A stretch of 35,371 nt of DNA, taken from positions 1-35,371 of the forward strand of contig BJHT01000038.1 in NCBI GenBank assembly GCA_014193395.1. The letters are read 5' to 3'. A model generated the notes under the pieces. It saw nothing but the letters and a program-made list of their open reading frames with translations. It was not told the DNA's origin and searched no databases. The position numbers and the translations under genes are program-made. Position 1 is the first letter of the stretch; each line of letters starts with the position of its first letter. This document shows positions 7,492 to 15,144 of this stretch, one piece after another. Origin of the DNA: Verrucomicrobiota bacterium. GTDB taxonomy: Bacteria > Verrucomicrobiota > Verrucomicrobiia > Limisphaerales > BJHT01.

Positions 7492-8393
7492 AATCATCCG
7501 TTGAAACAATCCCGGTCATTGGTGTGACGGAGAAATCCCGGTCGGGCGTGTGGTCCGAATTGTTCAAGGCTCGCCTCACGAGCTTGGTGTTACTCACCAC
7601 GCTGGTCGGGCTCTACATGGGTTCACAAGGTTCCGTGAACTACACTCTGATGTTCCACGCGCTGCTCGGAACGGCCCTGGTCGCCTGCGGAGCGGCGGCA
7701 CTGAACCAACTTATCGAACGCGAGCACGACGGCCGGATGCGGCGAACTGAGAACCGTCCCCTACCCTCCGGTCGCGTCCAACCGGACACGGTGCTCATCC
7801 TCGGCGGTCTCCTCTCCGTTGCAGGCCTGGTCTATCTTACTTTTGCAGTGAATCCGATCACCGGCTTCCTTGGTGCGATGACCCTGGCCTCTTATCTCTT
7901 TGTCTATACTCCGCTCAAACGTATCACCACCCTCAACACCGCCATCGGTGCCATCCCAGGCGCGCTCCCACCACTGATGGGATGGACCGCCGCGCGCGGC
8001 GAAATCACTCTCGGCGGGTGGAGTCTCTTCGCCGTCCTGTTCTTCTGGCAGCTCCCGCATTTTCTCGCGATCGCGTGGATGTATCGGGAAGACTACGCCC
8101 GCGGTGGATTTCGCATGTTGCCGGTGGTCGATCCCGATGGCTCCCGCACCGGCCGCCAAGCGGTCAGCCACACGCTCGGACTCCTGCCGGTGAGTCTAAG
8201 TCCCGTGGTCCTCAAACTGGCCGGGACCACTTATTTTGTCGGGGCGCTGTCCTTGGACATTTTATTTCTGTGGTTTGCCATTCAATTCGCCCGCACCCTG
8301 ACCATTCCACGCGCCCGCCAATTGTTTCTTTTCTCGGTTTTGTATCTGCCGCTTCTCCTTGGACTACTGGTATTTGACAAAATAAAGCCCTAA
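7488..8393 (+). CDS. ctaB: Heme o synthase (protoheme IX farnesyltransferase)
   Basis: This UbiA-family membrane prenyltransferase attaches a farnesyl group to protoheme, the step before CtaA. The 301-residue protein has eight to nine membrane helices. The first active-site loop is NQLIEREHDGRMRRTENRPLPSG, a version of the N/D-rich Mg-prenyl-diphosphate motif with E and H where D is common. The second is YREDYARGGFRMLPVVDPDG. The start is GTG overlapping the ctaA stop. A 115-bp gap separates it from subunit I. Confidence 0.95.
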   Translation: MKSSVETIPVIGVTEKSRSGVWSELFKARLTSLVLLTTLVGLYMGSQGSVNYTLMFHALLGTALVACGAAALNQLIEREHDGRMRRTENRPLPSGRVQPDTVLILGGLLSVAGLVYLTFAVNPITGFLGAMTLASYLFVYTPLKRITTLNTAIGAIPGALPPLMGWTAARGEITLGGWSLFAVLFFWQLPHFLAIAWMYREDYARGGFRMLPVVDPDGSRTGRQAVSHTLGLLPVSLSPVVLKLAGTTYFVGALSLDILFLWFAIQFARTLTIPRARQLFLFSVLYLPLLLGLLVFDKIKP

Positions 8394-8420
8394 TCAAACT
8401 AACTCATACGTAATCTTCCG

Positions 8421-8450
8421 TTGACATCGGCTTGTCACCCCCGCTAAGAG
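8421..8450 (+). promoter_or_regulatory. Possible promoter for the oxidase structural genes
   Basis: A consensus TTGACA (8421-8426) is followed after 18 bp by TAAGAG (8445-8450), then AAGCGCGCG. The -35 is good and the -10 poor. It lies in the only sizeable gap of the heme/oxidase cluster, 59 bp before the subunit I start, which is why I list it. Confidence 0.3.
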
Positions 8451-8508
8451 AAGCGCGCGAATTGCAAAGTGATGAGCCGGGTCGGAAAATCAACCTAGAA
8501 ACAGACCA

Positions 8509-10323
8509 ATGCAGCCTACAGCGAAAGAAGCCCACCACGGTGACGCCCACGCTCATGCCCACCACGAGGAACTGGGATTCTGGCGGAAATACATCTTTTC
8601 CACCGACCACAAAATCATCGGAATCCAATACGGCATCACCTCCCTCGCCTTTCTCTTCTTCGGGTTTTGCCTGATGATGGCCATGCGCTGGCAATTGGCC
8701 AAGCCGGGGACGCCGATTCCCGTGTTCGGCGGCATGCTGCAGAGCATTTTCAAGGACATGGCTGCCGGCGGTGTAATGTCGGCCGACCTCTATAACATGT
8801 TCGGGGCGATGCACGGCACGATCATGGTCTTTCTGGCGGTCGTCCCCCTCGGGTTCGCCGCGTTTGGCAACTATGTTGTTCCGTTGATGATCGGTGCGCC
8901 GGACATGACTTTCCCCCGGGTCAACATGGCCAGTTACTGGGTGTTCTTCCTCGGCTGCTTGGTCATGTTTGTCAGTTTCTTCGTTCCAGGCGGGGCCGCG
9001 CAGGGTGGCTGGACCTCGTATTCGCCGCTGGCCACCTTGGTTCCGACCGATGGGCAGACTTACTGGCTGATCGGCATGGTGCTCCTCATCACCTCGTCCC
9101 TGTTGGGTGCGGTCAACTTCGTCGCCACGATCATCCAGTTGCGCGCGCCGGGCATGACTTGGATGCGCCTGCCGTGGTTTGTCTGGGTTCAGTTTGTCAC
9201 CGCCTTCATTCTTTTGCTGGCCTTCCCGCCCCTCGAGGCCGCTGGTGTCATGCAATTGATGGACAAAGTCTTTCACACCAGTTTCTTCCTGCCCAGCGGC
9301 CTCGTCGTCTCCGGCACCCCGGTTGACGTCAGCGGCGGTGGCAGTCCGTTGCTCTGGCAGCATCTCTTCTGGTTCCTCGGACACCCCGAAGTGTATGTGC
9401 TGATTCTACCAGCGATGGGTATAGTCTGTGAAATCATCGCGGCCAACACCCGCAAGCCGATCTGGGGCTATAAGTCGCTGGTCTATTCCGCTCTGGCCGT
9501 CGGTTTCATCTCCTTTATCGTCTGGGCGCATCACATGTATGTCACCGGGATGGGCACCAAGATCAGCACCTTCTTCCAGACGACGACGATGATCATCTCC
9601 ATTCCGTCGGTGATCATTCTGACCTGTCTGTTTATGTCGCTCTGGGGTGGGTCGATCCGGTTCAACACTCCCATGTTGTTCGCCCTCGCCTTCCTCCCGA
9701 TGTTTGGCATCGGCGGTCTGACCGGCCTGCCGCTGGGCTTTAATTTCAGCGACATCGCCTTGCATGACTCCTACTATGTCATCGCTCACTTCCACTATGT
9801 TGTCGCCCCAGGGAGCATCTTCGGCCTGCTGGCCGGTGTTTATTACTGGTATCCCAAAGCCACCGGGAGATTCATGAGCGAAACATGGGGCAAGGTTCAC
9901 TTCTGGCTCTCGCTTTTGTTCATGAACCTCATCTTCCAGCCCATGTTTGCGCAGGGTCTGGCGGGCATGAGCCGCCGTATGTACGACGGTGGTGCCACCT
10001 ACGCCGGCGTGCTTGATCCGGCCACGGGCGATGTGGTCGGCTTGACCAAGCAGATGATCGGTCTCAATACACCGATCACCCATGCGGCGCTCGCGCTCGG
10101 GGCCGTGCAGTTGATCTTCATCGTCAATTTTTTCTGGAGCATCCGCAACGGCAAGAAAGTAGAGTCGGACAATCCTTGGAATGCCACCACCTTGGAATGG
10201 CAGACGCCCACACCTCCGCCGCACGGTAACTTTGCCTCGGCACCCACGGTCTATCGCGGTCCCTACGAATACAGTGTTCCGGGCTCGGCGACGGACTTTA
10301 CTCCGCAGAACCAACCGAAGTGA
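8509..10323 (+). CDS. ctaD: Cytochrome c oxidase subunit I (heme-copper oxidase)
   Basis: Catalytic, proton-pumping subunit of the terminal oxidase, 604 residues with about 12 membrane helices. Ligands are all present: H102 and H429 for heme a, H427 for heme a3, H292, H341 and H342 for CuB. The cross-linked tyrosine (Y296) and pump glutamate (E294) sit in GHPEVYVLILP. D132 of the D-channel is present in GAPDMTFPRVN. The K-channel lysine of canonical A-family enzymes (PTGIK) aligns without gaps to I370 in PSVII. The N-terminus is histidine-rich (AHHGDAHAHAHHEE, 8-21). It is followed closely by subunit III. Confidence 0.97.
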   Translation: MQPTAKEAHHGDAHAHAHHEELGFWRKYIFSTDHKIIGIQYGITSLAFLFFGFCLMMAMRWQLAKPGTPIPVFGGMLQSIFKDMAAGGVMSADLYNMFGAMHGTIMVFLAVVPLGFAAFGNYVVPLMIGAPDMTFPRVNMASYWVFFLGCLVMFVSFFVPGGAAQGGWTSYSPLATLVPTDGQTYWLIGMVLLITSSLLGAVNFVATIIQLRAPGMTWMRLPWFVWVQFVTAFILLLAFPPLEAAGVMQLMDKVFHTSFFLPSGLVVSGTPVDVSGGGSPLLWQHLFWFLGHPEVYVLILPAMGIVCEIIAANTRKPIWGYKSLVYSALAVGFISFIVWAHHMYVTGMGTKISTFFQTTTMIISIPSVIILTCLFMSLWGGSIRFNTPMLFALAFLPMFGIGGLTGLPLGFNFSDIALHDSYYVIAHFHYVVAPGSIFGLLAGVYYWYPKATGRFMSETWGKVHFWLSLLFMNLIFQPMFAQGLAGMSRRMYDGGATYAGVLDPATGDVVGLTKQMIGLNTPITHAALALGAVQLIFIVNFFWSIRNGKKVESDNPWNATTLEWQTPTPPPHGNFASAPTVYRGPYEYSVPGSATDFTPQNQPK

Positions 10324-10348
10324 TTTGTTGAAGAACTAGAAAGATTTC

Positions 10349-11215
10349 ATGGATATTCCATACACAGTCCATCCCCGGGCCGACACCGGACTCTACAACG
10401 CCAAGGTTGGCATCTGGCTTTTCCTGGCCTCGGAAGTAATGCTCTTCGGCGCGCTCTTCTCCTCCTACATCCTCCTGCGTGTCGGTGCTCCCGACGGCAC
10501 CTGGCCGCACAGCGTGCTGAACATCCCGCTGGGGACGTTGAACACCATCGTGCTGATCACCTCCAGTATCACGGTGGTGTTGGCGTGGGCGAGCCTTAAG
10601 CTCAACAACTTCGCCCGCTACCGCGTGATTCAGTCGATCACCCTGCTCTGTTCCCTGATCTTTTTGGTGATCAAGTCCTTCGAGTATCGCGACAAATTCG
10701 CCCACTGTCAGGTGGCGCAGAAGGATGGCACCTATGTGGACGGGCACCTCACCGGTTCCGTCTATCTGGACGCCGACAAGAAAACTCGCGAAGAGCACGG
10801 CTTCCGCGGTCTTACCTTCAGCGAAGGCCCCAAGGGGTCACAGAAGAAATTTACCTTGGAGTCAGTGACTGTGAATGGTTTTCAAGCCAAGAGCCTGGCG
10901 GAGATCAATCAGCCCAAGGCCGGGGTGCATCACGAGCACAAGGACTTCAAGATTGCAGCCGCCCAGATCAAAAAGATCGGGAATTACGGACCGTGGCATA
11001 ACACCTACATGGCGATCTATTTTACCCTGACCGGCTTGCACGCCTTGCACGTCGTCGGCGGCGCGCTGGTCATAGGTTATATTTGGGGACCGGGTGCGGC
11101 CATGTGGAAGACCGATCCCGAACGCTATATCAATCGCGTCGAAGTCTCCGGGCTGTTCTGGCATTTCGTCGATCTGGTCTGGATCTTCCTCTTCCCTGTT
11201 CTTTATCTCCTGTAG
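10349..11215 (+). CDS. ctaE: Cytochrome c oxidase subunit III with a large extra loop
   Basis: Structural subunit of the oxidase, 288 residues with five predicted membrane helices (about 17-40, 58-82, 91-112, 216-240 and 265-287). Family signatures are SEVMLFGALFSSYILLR, the EYRDK end of helix 3, FTLTGLHALHVVGG and VSGLFWHFVDLVWIFLFPVLYL. Between helices 3 and 4 there is a polar insertion of about 90 residues (roughly 118-210), where normal proteins have a loop of 15-20. By the known topology of five-helix subunit III, the loop should face the periplasm. The gene sits 25 bp after subunit I and 18 bp before subunit IV. Confidence 0.94.
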   Translation: MDIPYTVHPRADTGLYNAKVGIWLFLASEVMLFGALFSSYILLRVGAPDGTWPHSVLNIPLGTLNTIVLITSSITVVLAWASLKLNNFARYRVIQSITLLCSLIFLVIKSFEYRDKFAHCQVAQKDGTYVDGHLTGSVYLDADKKTREEHGFRGLTFSEGPKGSQKKFTLESVTVNGFQAKSLAEINQPKAGVHHEHKDFKIAAAQIKKIGNYGPWHNTYMAIYFTLTGLHALHVVGGALVIGYIWGPGAAMWKTDPERYINRVEVSGLFWHFVDLVWIFLFPVLYLL

Positions 11216-11233
11216 CCAATTAATTCCAAAATC

Positions 11234-11566
11234 ATGAGCGCCACCACGCCGGAAGAAGTTCACAAGAGTGTCAAAAAGTACCTCGCCGTTTTCATTGCTC
11301 TCATCATCGGGACCGTGGTTACGGTCGGAGCGTACTACGTTCACCTCCCCAGCGTGGCCCTGACCGTCGCGGTCGCCCTGTTCATCGCGTCGGTAAAGGC
11401 GTTCCTGGTGGCGGGGTTCTTCATGCACCTGATCTCCGAGAAGAAGATGATTTACGGCATCTTGGCCGCGACGGTCTTTTTTGTGATCGGCCTCTGTTTC
11501 CTGACCATCTGGTCGATGCATGATTTTCCCGCCAATATGAATCACTCGGTCACCGGTTTCATGTAA
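11234..11566 (+). CDS. Cytochrome c oxidase subunit IV family protein
   Basis: A 110-residue protein with three predicted membrane helices (about 18-36, 41-63 and 72-94), matching the bacterial caa3/CyoD-type subunit IV family. Typical features are the basic stretch before helix 1 (HKSVKKYLAVF), ALFIASVKAFLVAGFFMHLISEKK across helix 2 with a conserved K and H, and a short helix 3. In other bacteria it supports assembly and stability of subunits I and III. The ATG at 11234 lies 18 bp after subunit III. Confidence 0.9.
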   Translation: MSATTPEEVHKSVKKYLAVFIALIIGTVVTVGAYYVHLPSVALTVAVALFIASVKAFLVAGFFMHLISEKKMIYGILAATVFFVIGLCFLTIWSMHDFPANMNHSVTGFM

Positions 11567-11571
11567 GAGGT

Positions 11572-11781
11572 ATGTCGCTGAAGGCCCTCCATATCGTGTT
11601 CGTCACCGCGTCAGTCATGCTGGCGGTGGTGGTGGCCGTCTGGGGCTTCAGCAATTATTTCTCGCCGGAGGGAACCCGGACCGACTTGACCTATGGCATC
11701 GCATCCGTGGTTTCCGGCCTGGCTCTGTTGGTGTACGGCCGGTATTTCCTGAAGAAATTGAAGAACGTCAGCTATCTATGA
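11572..11781 (+). CDS. Small two-helix membrane protein of the oxidase operon
   Basis: A 69-residue protein with two predicted membrane helices (about 5-26 and 40-60) joined by a short polar loop (NYFSPEGTRTDLTY) and ending in a basic tail. I do not recognise a family. It starts 5 bp after the subunit IV stop and overlaps the next gene by ATGA, so it is part of the oxidase operon. It may be an extra small subunit or an assembly helper; this rests on position only. Confidence 0.75.
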   Translation: MSLKALHIVFVTASVMLAVVVAVWGFSNYFSPEGTRTDLTYGIASVVSGLALLVYGRYFLKKLKNVSYL

Positions 11782-12050
11782 TCCGCGTTTCCTTTCTGCC
11801 CCGGCTGCTCCCGCTTGCTTTCCTGCTCGCGGCGAGCGTCCGTAGTTATGGCTGCGCCGCCTGTCTCGGTAATTCCGATTCGGCAATGGCCCAGGCGATG
11901 AACTGGGGAATCATGACGCTGCTGGTGGTCGTTCTGGGCGTGCTGTTCGGCATCGCCGCTTTTTTTGTTTATATCGCGAGACGCTCGGCGCTGGTGACAG
12001 CGGGAACCTCGCTGGAGACCTATCCCGAAGACACGAAGAAATTCGCCTGA
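11778..12050 (+). CDS. Small secreted/membrane protein with CAAC motif, oxidase operon
   Basis: A 90-residue protein. An N-terminal signal-like helix (about 5-22) is followed directly by a C-x2-C pair in SYGCAACLGNSDSAMAQAMNWGI (C26, C29), then a second helix (about 43-66) and a polar tail. The cysteine pair next to S, M and N residues at the membrane face could bind copper or heme, or be a redox disulfide. It lies between subunits IV and II, overlapping the previous gene by ATGA and ending 9 bp before subunit II. I know no experimentally defined function for it. Confidence 0.75.
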   Translation: MIRVSFLPRLLPLAFLLAASVRSYGCAACLGNSDSAMAQAMNWGIMTLLVVVLGVLFGIAAFFVYIARRSALVTAGTSLETYPEDTKKFA

Positions 12051-12059
12051 TCTAGTAAC

Positions 12060-12833
12060 ATGCTCGATTACATCAAAACCAAACTGTTATTCATGCCGGT
12101 CCTCGCTTCCGAGCATGGCAAGGACGTTGATGATTTCATCGTCTATATCCACATCCTGATGGCCGCCCTGTTTGTGGGTTGGTTCGCGTATTTCGTGTAC
12201 GCGCTCTTCCGGTTCCGACAGTCCCGCCAGCCCAAGGCTGACTACACCGGCGTCACCAGCCATGCCTCGAGTTATGTCGAATTTGCCGTGGTGGTCTTTG
12301 AAGCCGTCCTTCTGCTCGGTTTCGCAGTGCCCCTGTGGGCCAAGGTCGTGGACAAATTTCCGGACAAGAAGGATGCCACGTTGATCCGCCTCACCGCCGA
12401 GCAGTTTTCCTGGTCGGCCCGGTATCCCGGCCCGGATGGTGAGTTTGGGGCTCAAGACATAAAGGCCTTTGCCCCCGACAATCCGTTGGCCTATGTCAAA
12501 GATGACCCGAAAGGCAAGGACGATGTCACGGCTCCGTTGAAGGAGATTCATGTCCCGGTGGACAAACCGGTCATTGTTTATCTCACCTCCAAGGATGTCA
12601 TTCATTCCTTCAAAGTGGCCCCGCTGCGCGTCACCCAGGACGCCATCCCCGGGATGATTTCGGCGGTGCATTTCAAGCCCACCCTTCCGGGCAGATATCT
12701 CGTCACCTGCGCCCAACTTTGTGGCAATGGGCACTCCTCGATGAACGCCTTCTTCACGGTGGACACCAAGGAGAACTTTGCCAAATGGATGGCTGAAAAG
12801 AGCAAGGGCGGCGGCGCGACGAGCTTCGAATAA
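12060..12833 (+). CDS. ctaC: Cytochrome c oxidase subunit II
   Basis: It accepts electrons from the periplasmic donor through the CuA centre. The 257-residue protein has two membrane helices (about 26-50 and 72-95) and a periplasmic cupredoxin domain (about 105-240). CuA ligands are H182 (DVIHSFKV), C217, C221, H225 and M228 in CAQLCGNGHSSM. The residue between the cysteines that is usually Glu (CSELCG) is Gln here (Q219). There is no lipobox and no fused cytochrome c domain. It lies after the small subunits rather than before subunit I, an uncommon order. Confidence 0.96.
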   Translation: MLDYIKTKLLFMPVLASEHGKDVDDFIVYIHILMAALFVGWFAYFVYALFRFRQSRQPKADYTGVTSHASSYVEFAVVVFEAVLLLGFAVPLWAKVVDKFPDKKDATLIRLTAEQFSWSARYPGPDGEFGAQDIKAFAPDNPLAYVKDDPKGKDDVTAPLKEIHVPVDKPVIVYLTSKDVIHSFKVAPLRVTQDAIPGMISAVHFKPTLPGRYLVTCAQLCGNGHSSMNAFFTVDTKENFAKWMAEKSKGGGATSFE

Positions 12834-12913
12834 TATGATTGAACCTTCCCCCGCTGATCTTCGCTGGGCATCCGCATTTCACGGATGCCGACGGCCGCGA
12901 GGGATGGTGATTC

Positions 12914-12918
12914 GGAGG
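12914..12918 (+). promoter_or_regulatory. Shine-Dalgarno sequence that fixes the sco start
   Basis: GGAGG lies 8 bp before the GTG at 12927. An ATG further upstream (12885) has no such site and would add 14 polar residues before the membrane anchor. Confidence 0.75.
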
Positions 12919-12926
12919 ATTCCCAC

Positions 12927-13568
12927 GTGAACCCCCTCTCCCGTTCCACGCAATGGCTGGTCTGGGGCGGACTTGGTCTCGTGATGCTGGCCGTCACGAT
13001 TCTCTATCTGACGGGTAGAGTTTCCCCTTCAGGAACCCCGGCGGCAGACAGTCTTCCCGTAATCTCCCGGTTGGAGCCTTTCAGTCTGTTCAATCAGGAG
13101 GCGCGTCCGGTGACACTCGATGGACTACGCGGCAAGGTCTGGGTGGCCGATGTCATCTTTACCCGGTGCGCCGGACCCTGCCTGCAAATGACCCAGCGGA
13201 TGAAGGAATTGGAGAGCGCAGTCGGTCCGCAGACTCCGGTTGAGTTTGTGAGTTTTACCACGGACCCGGAGTACGATACTCCGGAGGTGTTGAAGACCTA
13301 CGCCCGGCGCTTGGGTGCGGACTCGCCGCGCTGGAAGTACGTCACCGGACCGAAGCCACAATTATTCCGGGTGATGATTGACGGCCTCAAATTCACGGCC
13401 TTGGAGAAGAAACCCGAGGAACGCGCTGATCCCTACGATCTCTTCATTCACAGCACCATCTTCATTGTCGTGGACAAGCAGGGGCGGGTCCGCAAGGCCG
13501 TCGAGGGTTTGGAACCGGACTACAAGTCCAAGGTTCTGGCCGTGGTCAACCAACTGGCAAAAGAGTGA
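12927..13568 (+). CDS. SCO1/SenC family copper chaperone
   Basis: It delivers copper to, or reduces, the CuA site of subunit II. The 213-residue protein (GTG start chosen by the ribosome binding site) has an N-terminal membrane anchor (about 9-29) and a periplasmic thioredoxin-fold domain. Copper ligands are C81 and C85 in FTRCAGPC (C-x3-C) and H175 in LFIHSTIF. The conserved SFTTDPEYDTPEVLKTYA segment is also present. It sits between subunit II and the DUF420 gene, consistent with CuA maturation. Confidence 0.95.
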   Translation: MNPLSRSTQWLVWGGLGLVMLAVTILYLTGRVSPSGTPAADSLPVISRLEPFSLFNQEARPVTLDGLRGKVWVADVIFTRCAGPCLQMTQRMKELESAVGPQTPVEFVSFTTDPEYDTPEVLKTYARRLGADSPRWKYVTGPKPQLFRVMIDGLKFTALEKKPEERADPYDLFIHSTIFIVVDKQGRVRKAVEGLEPDYKSKVLAVVNQLAKE

Positions 13569-13577
13569 TCTTCGCGC

Positions 13578-14006
13578 ATGACCTTGTCTGACCTGCCCCC
13601 GCTAAACGCCGCATTGAATGGCTGCAGCAGCCTCCTCCTGATTGCCGGCTACATCTTCATCCGGCGGAAGAACCAGCGGGCGCACGCCAAGTGCATGATC
13701 GGGGCGCTGACGTGCTCGGCCTTGTTCCTCACTTCCTATCTGACCTATCACTATTTCGCGGGCCGGACGGTCTTTCAGAATCCCGCCTGGTTCCGTCCGA
13801 TCTATCTCACAATCCTCCTGACTCATACCGTTCTCGCGGTAGTCATCGTACCCTTGATCGTGATCACCGCCACACGCGCCTTTCGGGAGAAATTCGAGGC
13901 CCACAAGAAAATCGCCCGCTGGACCTGGCCGCTGTGGATGTATGTCTCGGTGACCGGCGTTCTGATCTACTTTCTGCTCTACCAGATTTTCCCCCAACGG
14001 CCGTGA
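13578..14006 (+). CDS. DUF420 membrane protein, CtaM-like oxidase assembly factor
   Basis: A 142-residue protein with four to five predicted membrane helices and four spaced histidines (H36, H58, H83, H109) in the DUF420 pattern: HAKCMIGALTCSALFLTSYLTYHY, LTHTVLA, and EAHKKIARWTWPLWMYVSVTGV. The family includes YozB/CtaM, required for assembly of aa3-type oxidases in Firmicutes, so a role in oxidase maturation is likely. It begins 9 bp after the sco stop and is the last gene of the oxidase block. Confidence 0.9.
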   Translation: MTLSDLPPLNAALNGCSSLLLIAGYIFIRRKNQRAHAKCMIGALTCSALFLTSYLTYHYFAGRTVFQNPAWFRPIYLTILLTHTVLAVVIVPLIVITATRAFREKFEAHKKIARWTWPLWMYVSVTGVLIYFLLYQIFPQRP

Positions 14007-14099
14007 TCGGACCGGCGCGGGCAACGTACCTTGTTCTGGTCCGCAGACCTCTAACACGGAAACTTCACAGCCCCGTTGCAGCCGTGCGCCCCGCGCTCA

Positions 14100-14222
14100 T
14101 GTAGCGCAGGTTTCCAAACCTGCTGTGTCGCCGACTTCCAAGTCGGCAGGGTGTCGGCCTCGCCGGACGCTTTGCGGGTTTAGAAACCCGCGATACAGCA
14201 GGCTTGGAAGCCTGCGCTACAA
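14100..14222. repeat. Nested cluster of four 18-bp palindromes
   Basis: Four perfect or near-perfect 18-bp palindromes: GCAGGTTTCCAAACCTGC (14106-14123), GCCGACTTCCAAGTCGGC (14130-14147), GCGGGTTTAGAAACCCGC (14174-14191) and GCAGGCTTGGAAGCCTGC (14198-14215). Units 1-2 and 3-4 are each joined by a 6-bp linker (TGTGTC and GATACA). The right pair is close to the reverse complement of the left pair, and the outer ends TGTAGCGCAGG and CCTGCGCTACA match. It lies between the convergent DUF420 and esterase genes, so it could also act as a bidirectional terminator. Confidence 0.9.
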
Positions 14223-14245
14223 AATTGGCGTGAAATATCCGCCTC

Positions 14246-15010
14246 TTACTTCCGATTTTTCGCCCGGGATTTCTCCAGCAGCCAGGTGAATAGTTCAGCC
14301 GTACCGTAGGCGTTGTCCCAGCAATTGTGACCCACGCCGGGGTATTCCGTGTAACGCGAATCGGCACCCGCGGTTTTCAGCGCCTCCTGCATTTGCCGCG
14401 AAAATTGCACGGTCTGGTCCCGGTCTTTGTCGCCGCAGAAATTCCACACTGGCAGATGCGCGTCCGCGAGTTTCTTGGCGTCAGCCAGCTCGCCACGGCC
14501 ACACATCGGCACGATGGCCGCCGCAAGGTCCGGGTGCTTGACGGCAATCGACCACGAGCCACTACCGCCCATCGACAAGCCCGTGATATAGACGCGGTCT
14601 GGATCAGTTTTGAACTCCTGCTCCACCAACCGTAGCATCGCCAGCGCCGCCTGGGTGTCCGCGGTGTCCACCTGCCAGTTGCTGTTGGTGTGACACTGCG
14701 GAAAAATCGTGACGAACGGGAAGCTACCCTTCTGTTTCCAAACCGCCGGGCCCAGACCAACCATGATCTGGTCGATCCCATTGTTACCCCGCTCGCCGGC
14801 GCCATGCAGGAACAGCAGTAGCGGCGGGCGCTTGGTGACATCGAGTTTGTAGGGAACAAAAAGCACATACTTGCGCTCCTGCTTCTGGGCATCGACAAAG
14901 ACCCGGCACTGAAATCCCGGTGCGACCCCGTCGGCGGCCGCGAGCGTGATCGGCAACAGGGTGAGGCCCAGCAGAGCGATGGATTTGGCGAGTGAAAACC
15001 TTTTTTTCAT
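14246..15010 (-). CDS. Secreted alpha/beta hydrolase (carboxylesterase, PHB depolymerase-like)
   Basis: A 254-residue secreted serine hydrolase. The ATG at 15010 gives a signal peptide (1-26). The oxyanion-hole motif is HGAGERG (69-75), and the nucleophile is S146 in GLSMGGSGS. An acidic residue in FCGDKDRDQ (about 195-197) and H228 in YPGVGHNCWDNAY complete the triad. It resembles the polyhydroxybutyrate depolymerase/feruloyl esterase-like family often sharing loci with sulfatases and glycosidases in this group. Likely substrates are ester-linked acyl groups on polysaccharide, which is inference. It is divergent from the sulfatase, 134 bp apart. Confidence 0.88.
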   Translation of the reverse strand: MKKRFSLAKSIALLGLTLLPITLAAADGVAPGFQCRVFVDAQKQERKYVLFVPYKLDVTKRPPLLLFLHGAGERGNNGIDQIMVGLGPAVWKQKGSFPFVTIFPQCHTNSNWQVDTADTQAALAMLRLVEQEFKTDPDRVYITGLSMGGSGSWSIAVKHPDLAAAIVPMCGRGELADAKKLADAHLPVWNFCGDKDRDQTVQFSRQMQEALKTAGADSRYTEYPGVGHNCWDNAYGTAELFTWLLEKSRAKNRK

Positions 15011-15144
15011 GGGAATTGAGTTATGTGCCAGGAGCTTAGCGGTGGCATGTCCGCTCGCCCAGCGATTTTGCGTGGCGCTCTGCAAAGTTCACCGCCCCAA
15101 AAGTCTCTTTCCATTCCTCCCCCGTGTCTCTTAGGGTCGCCCCG

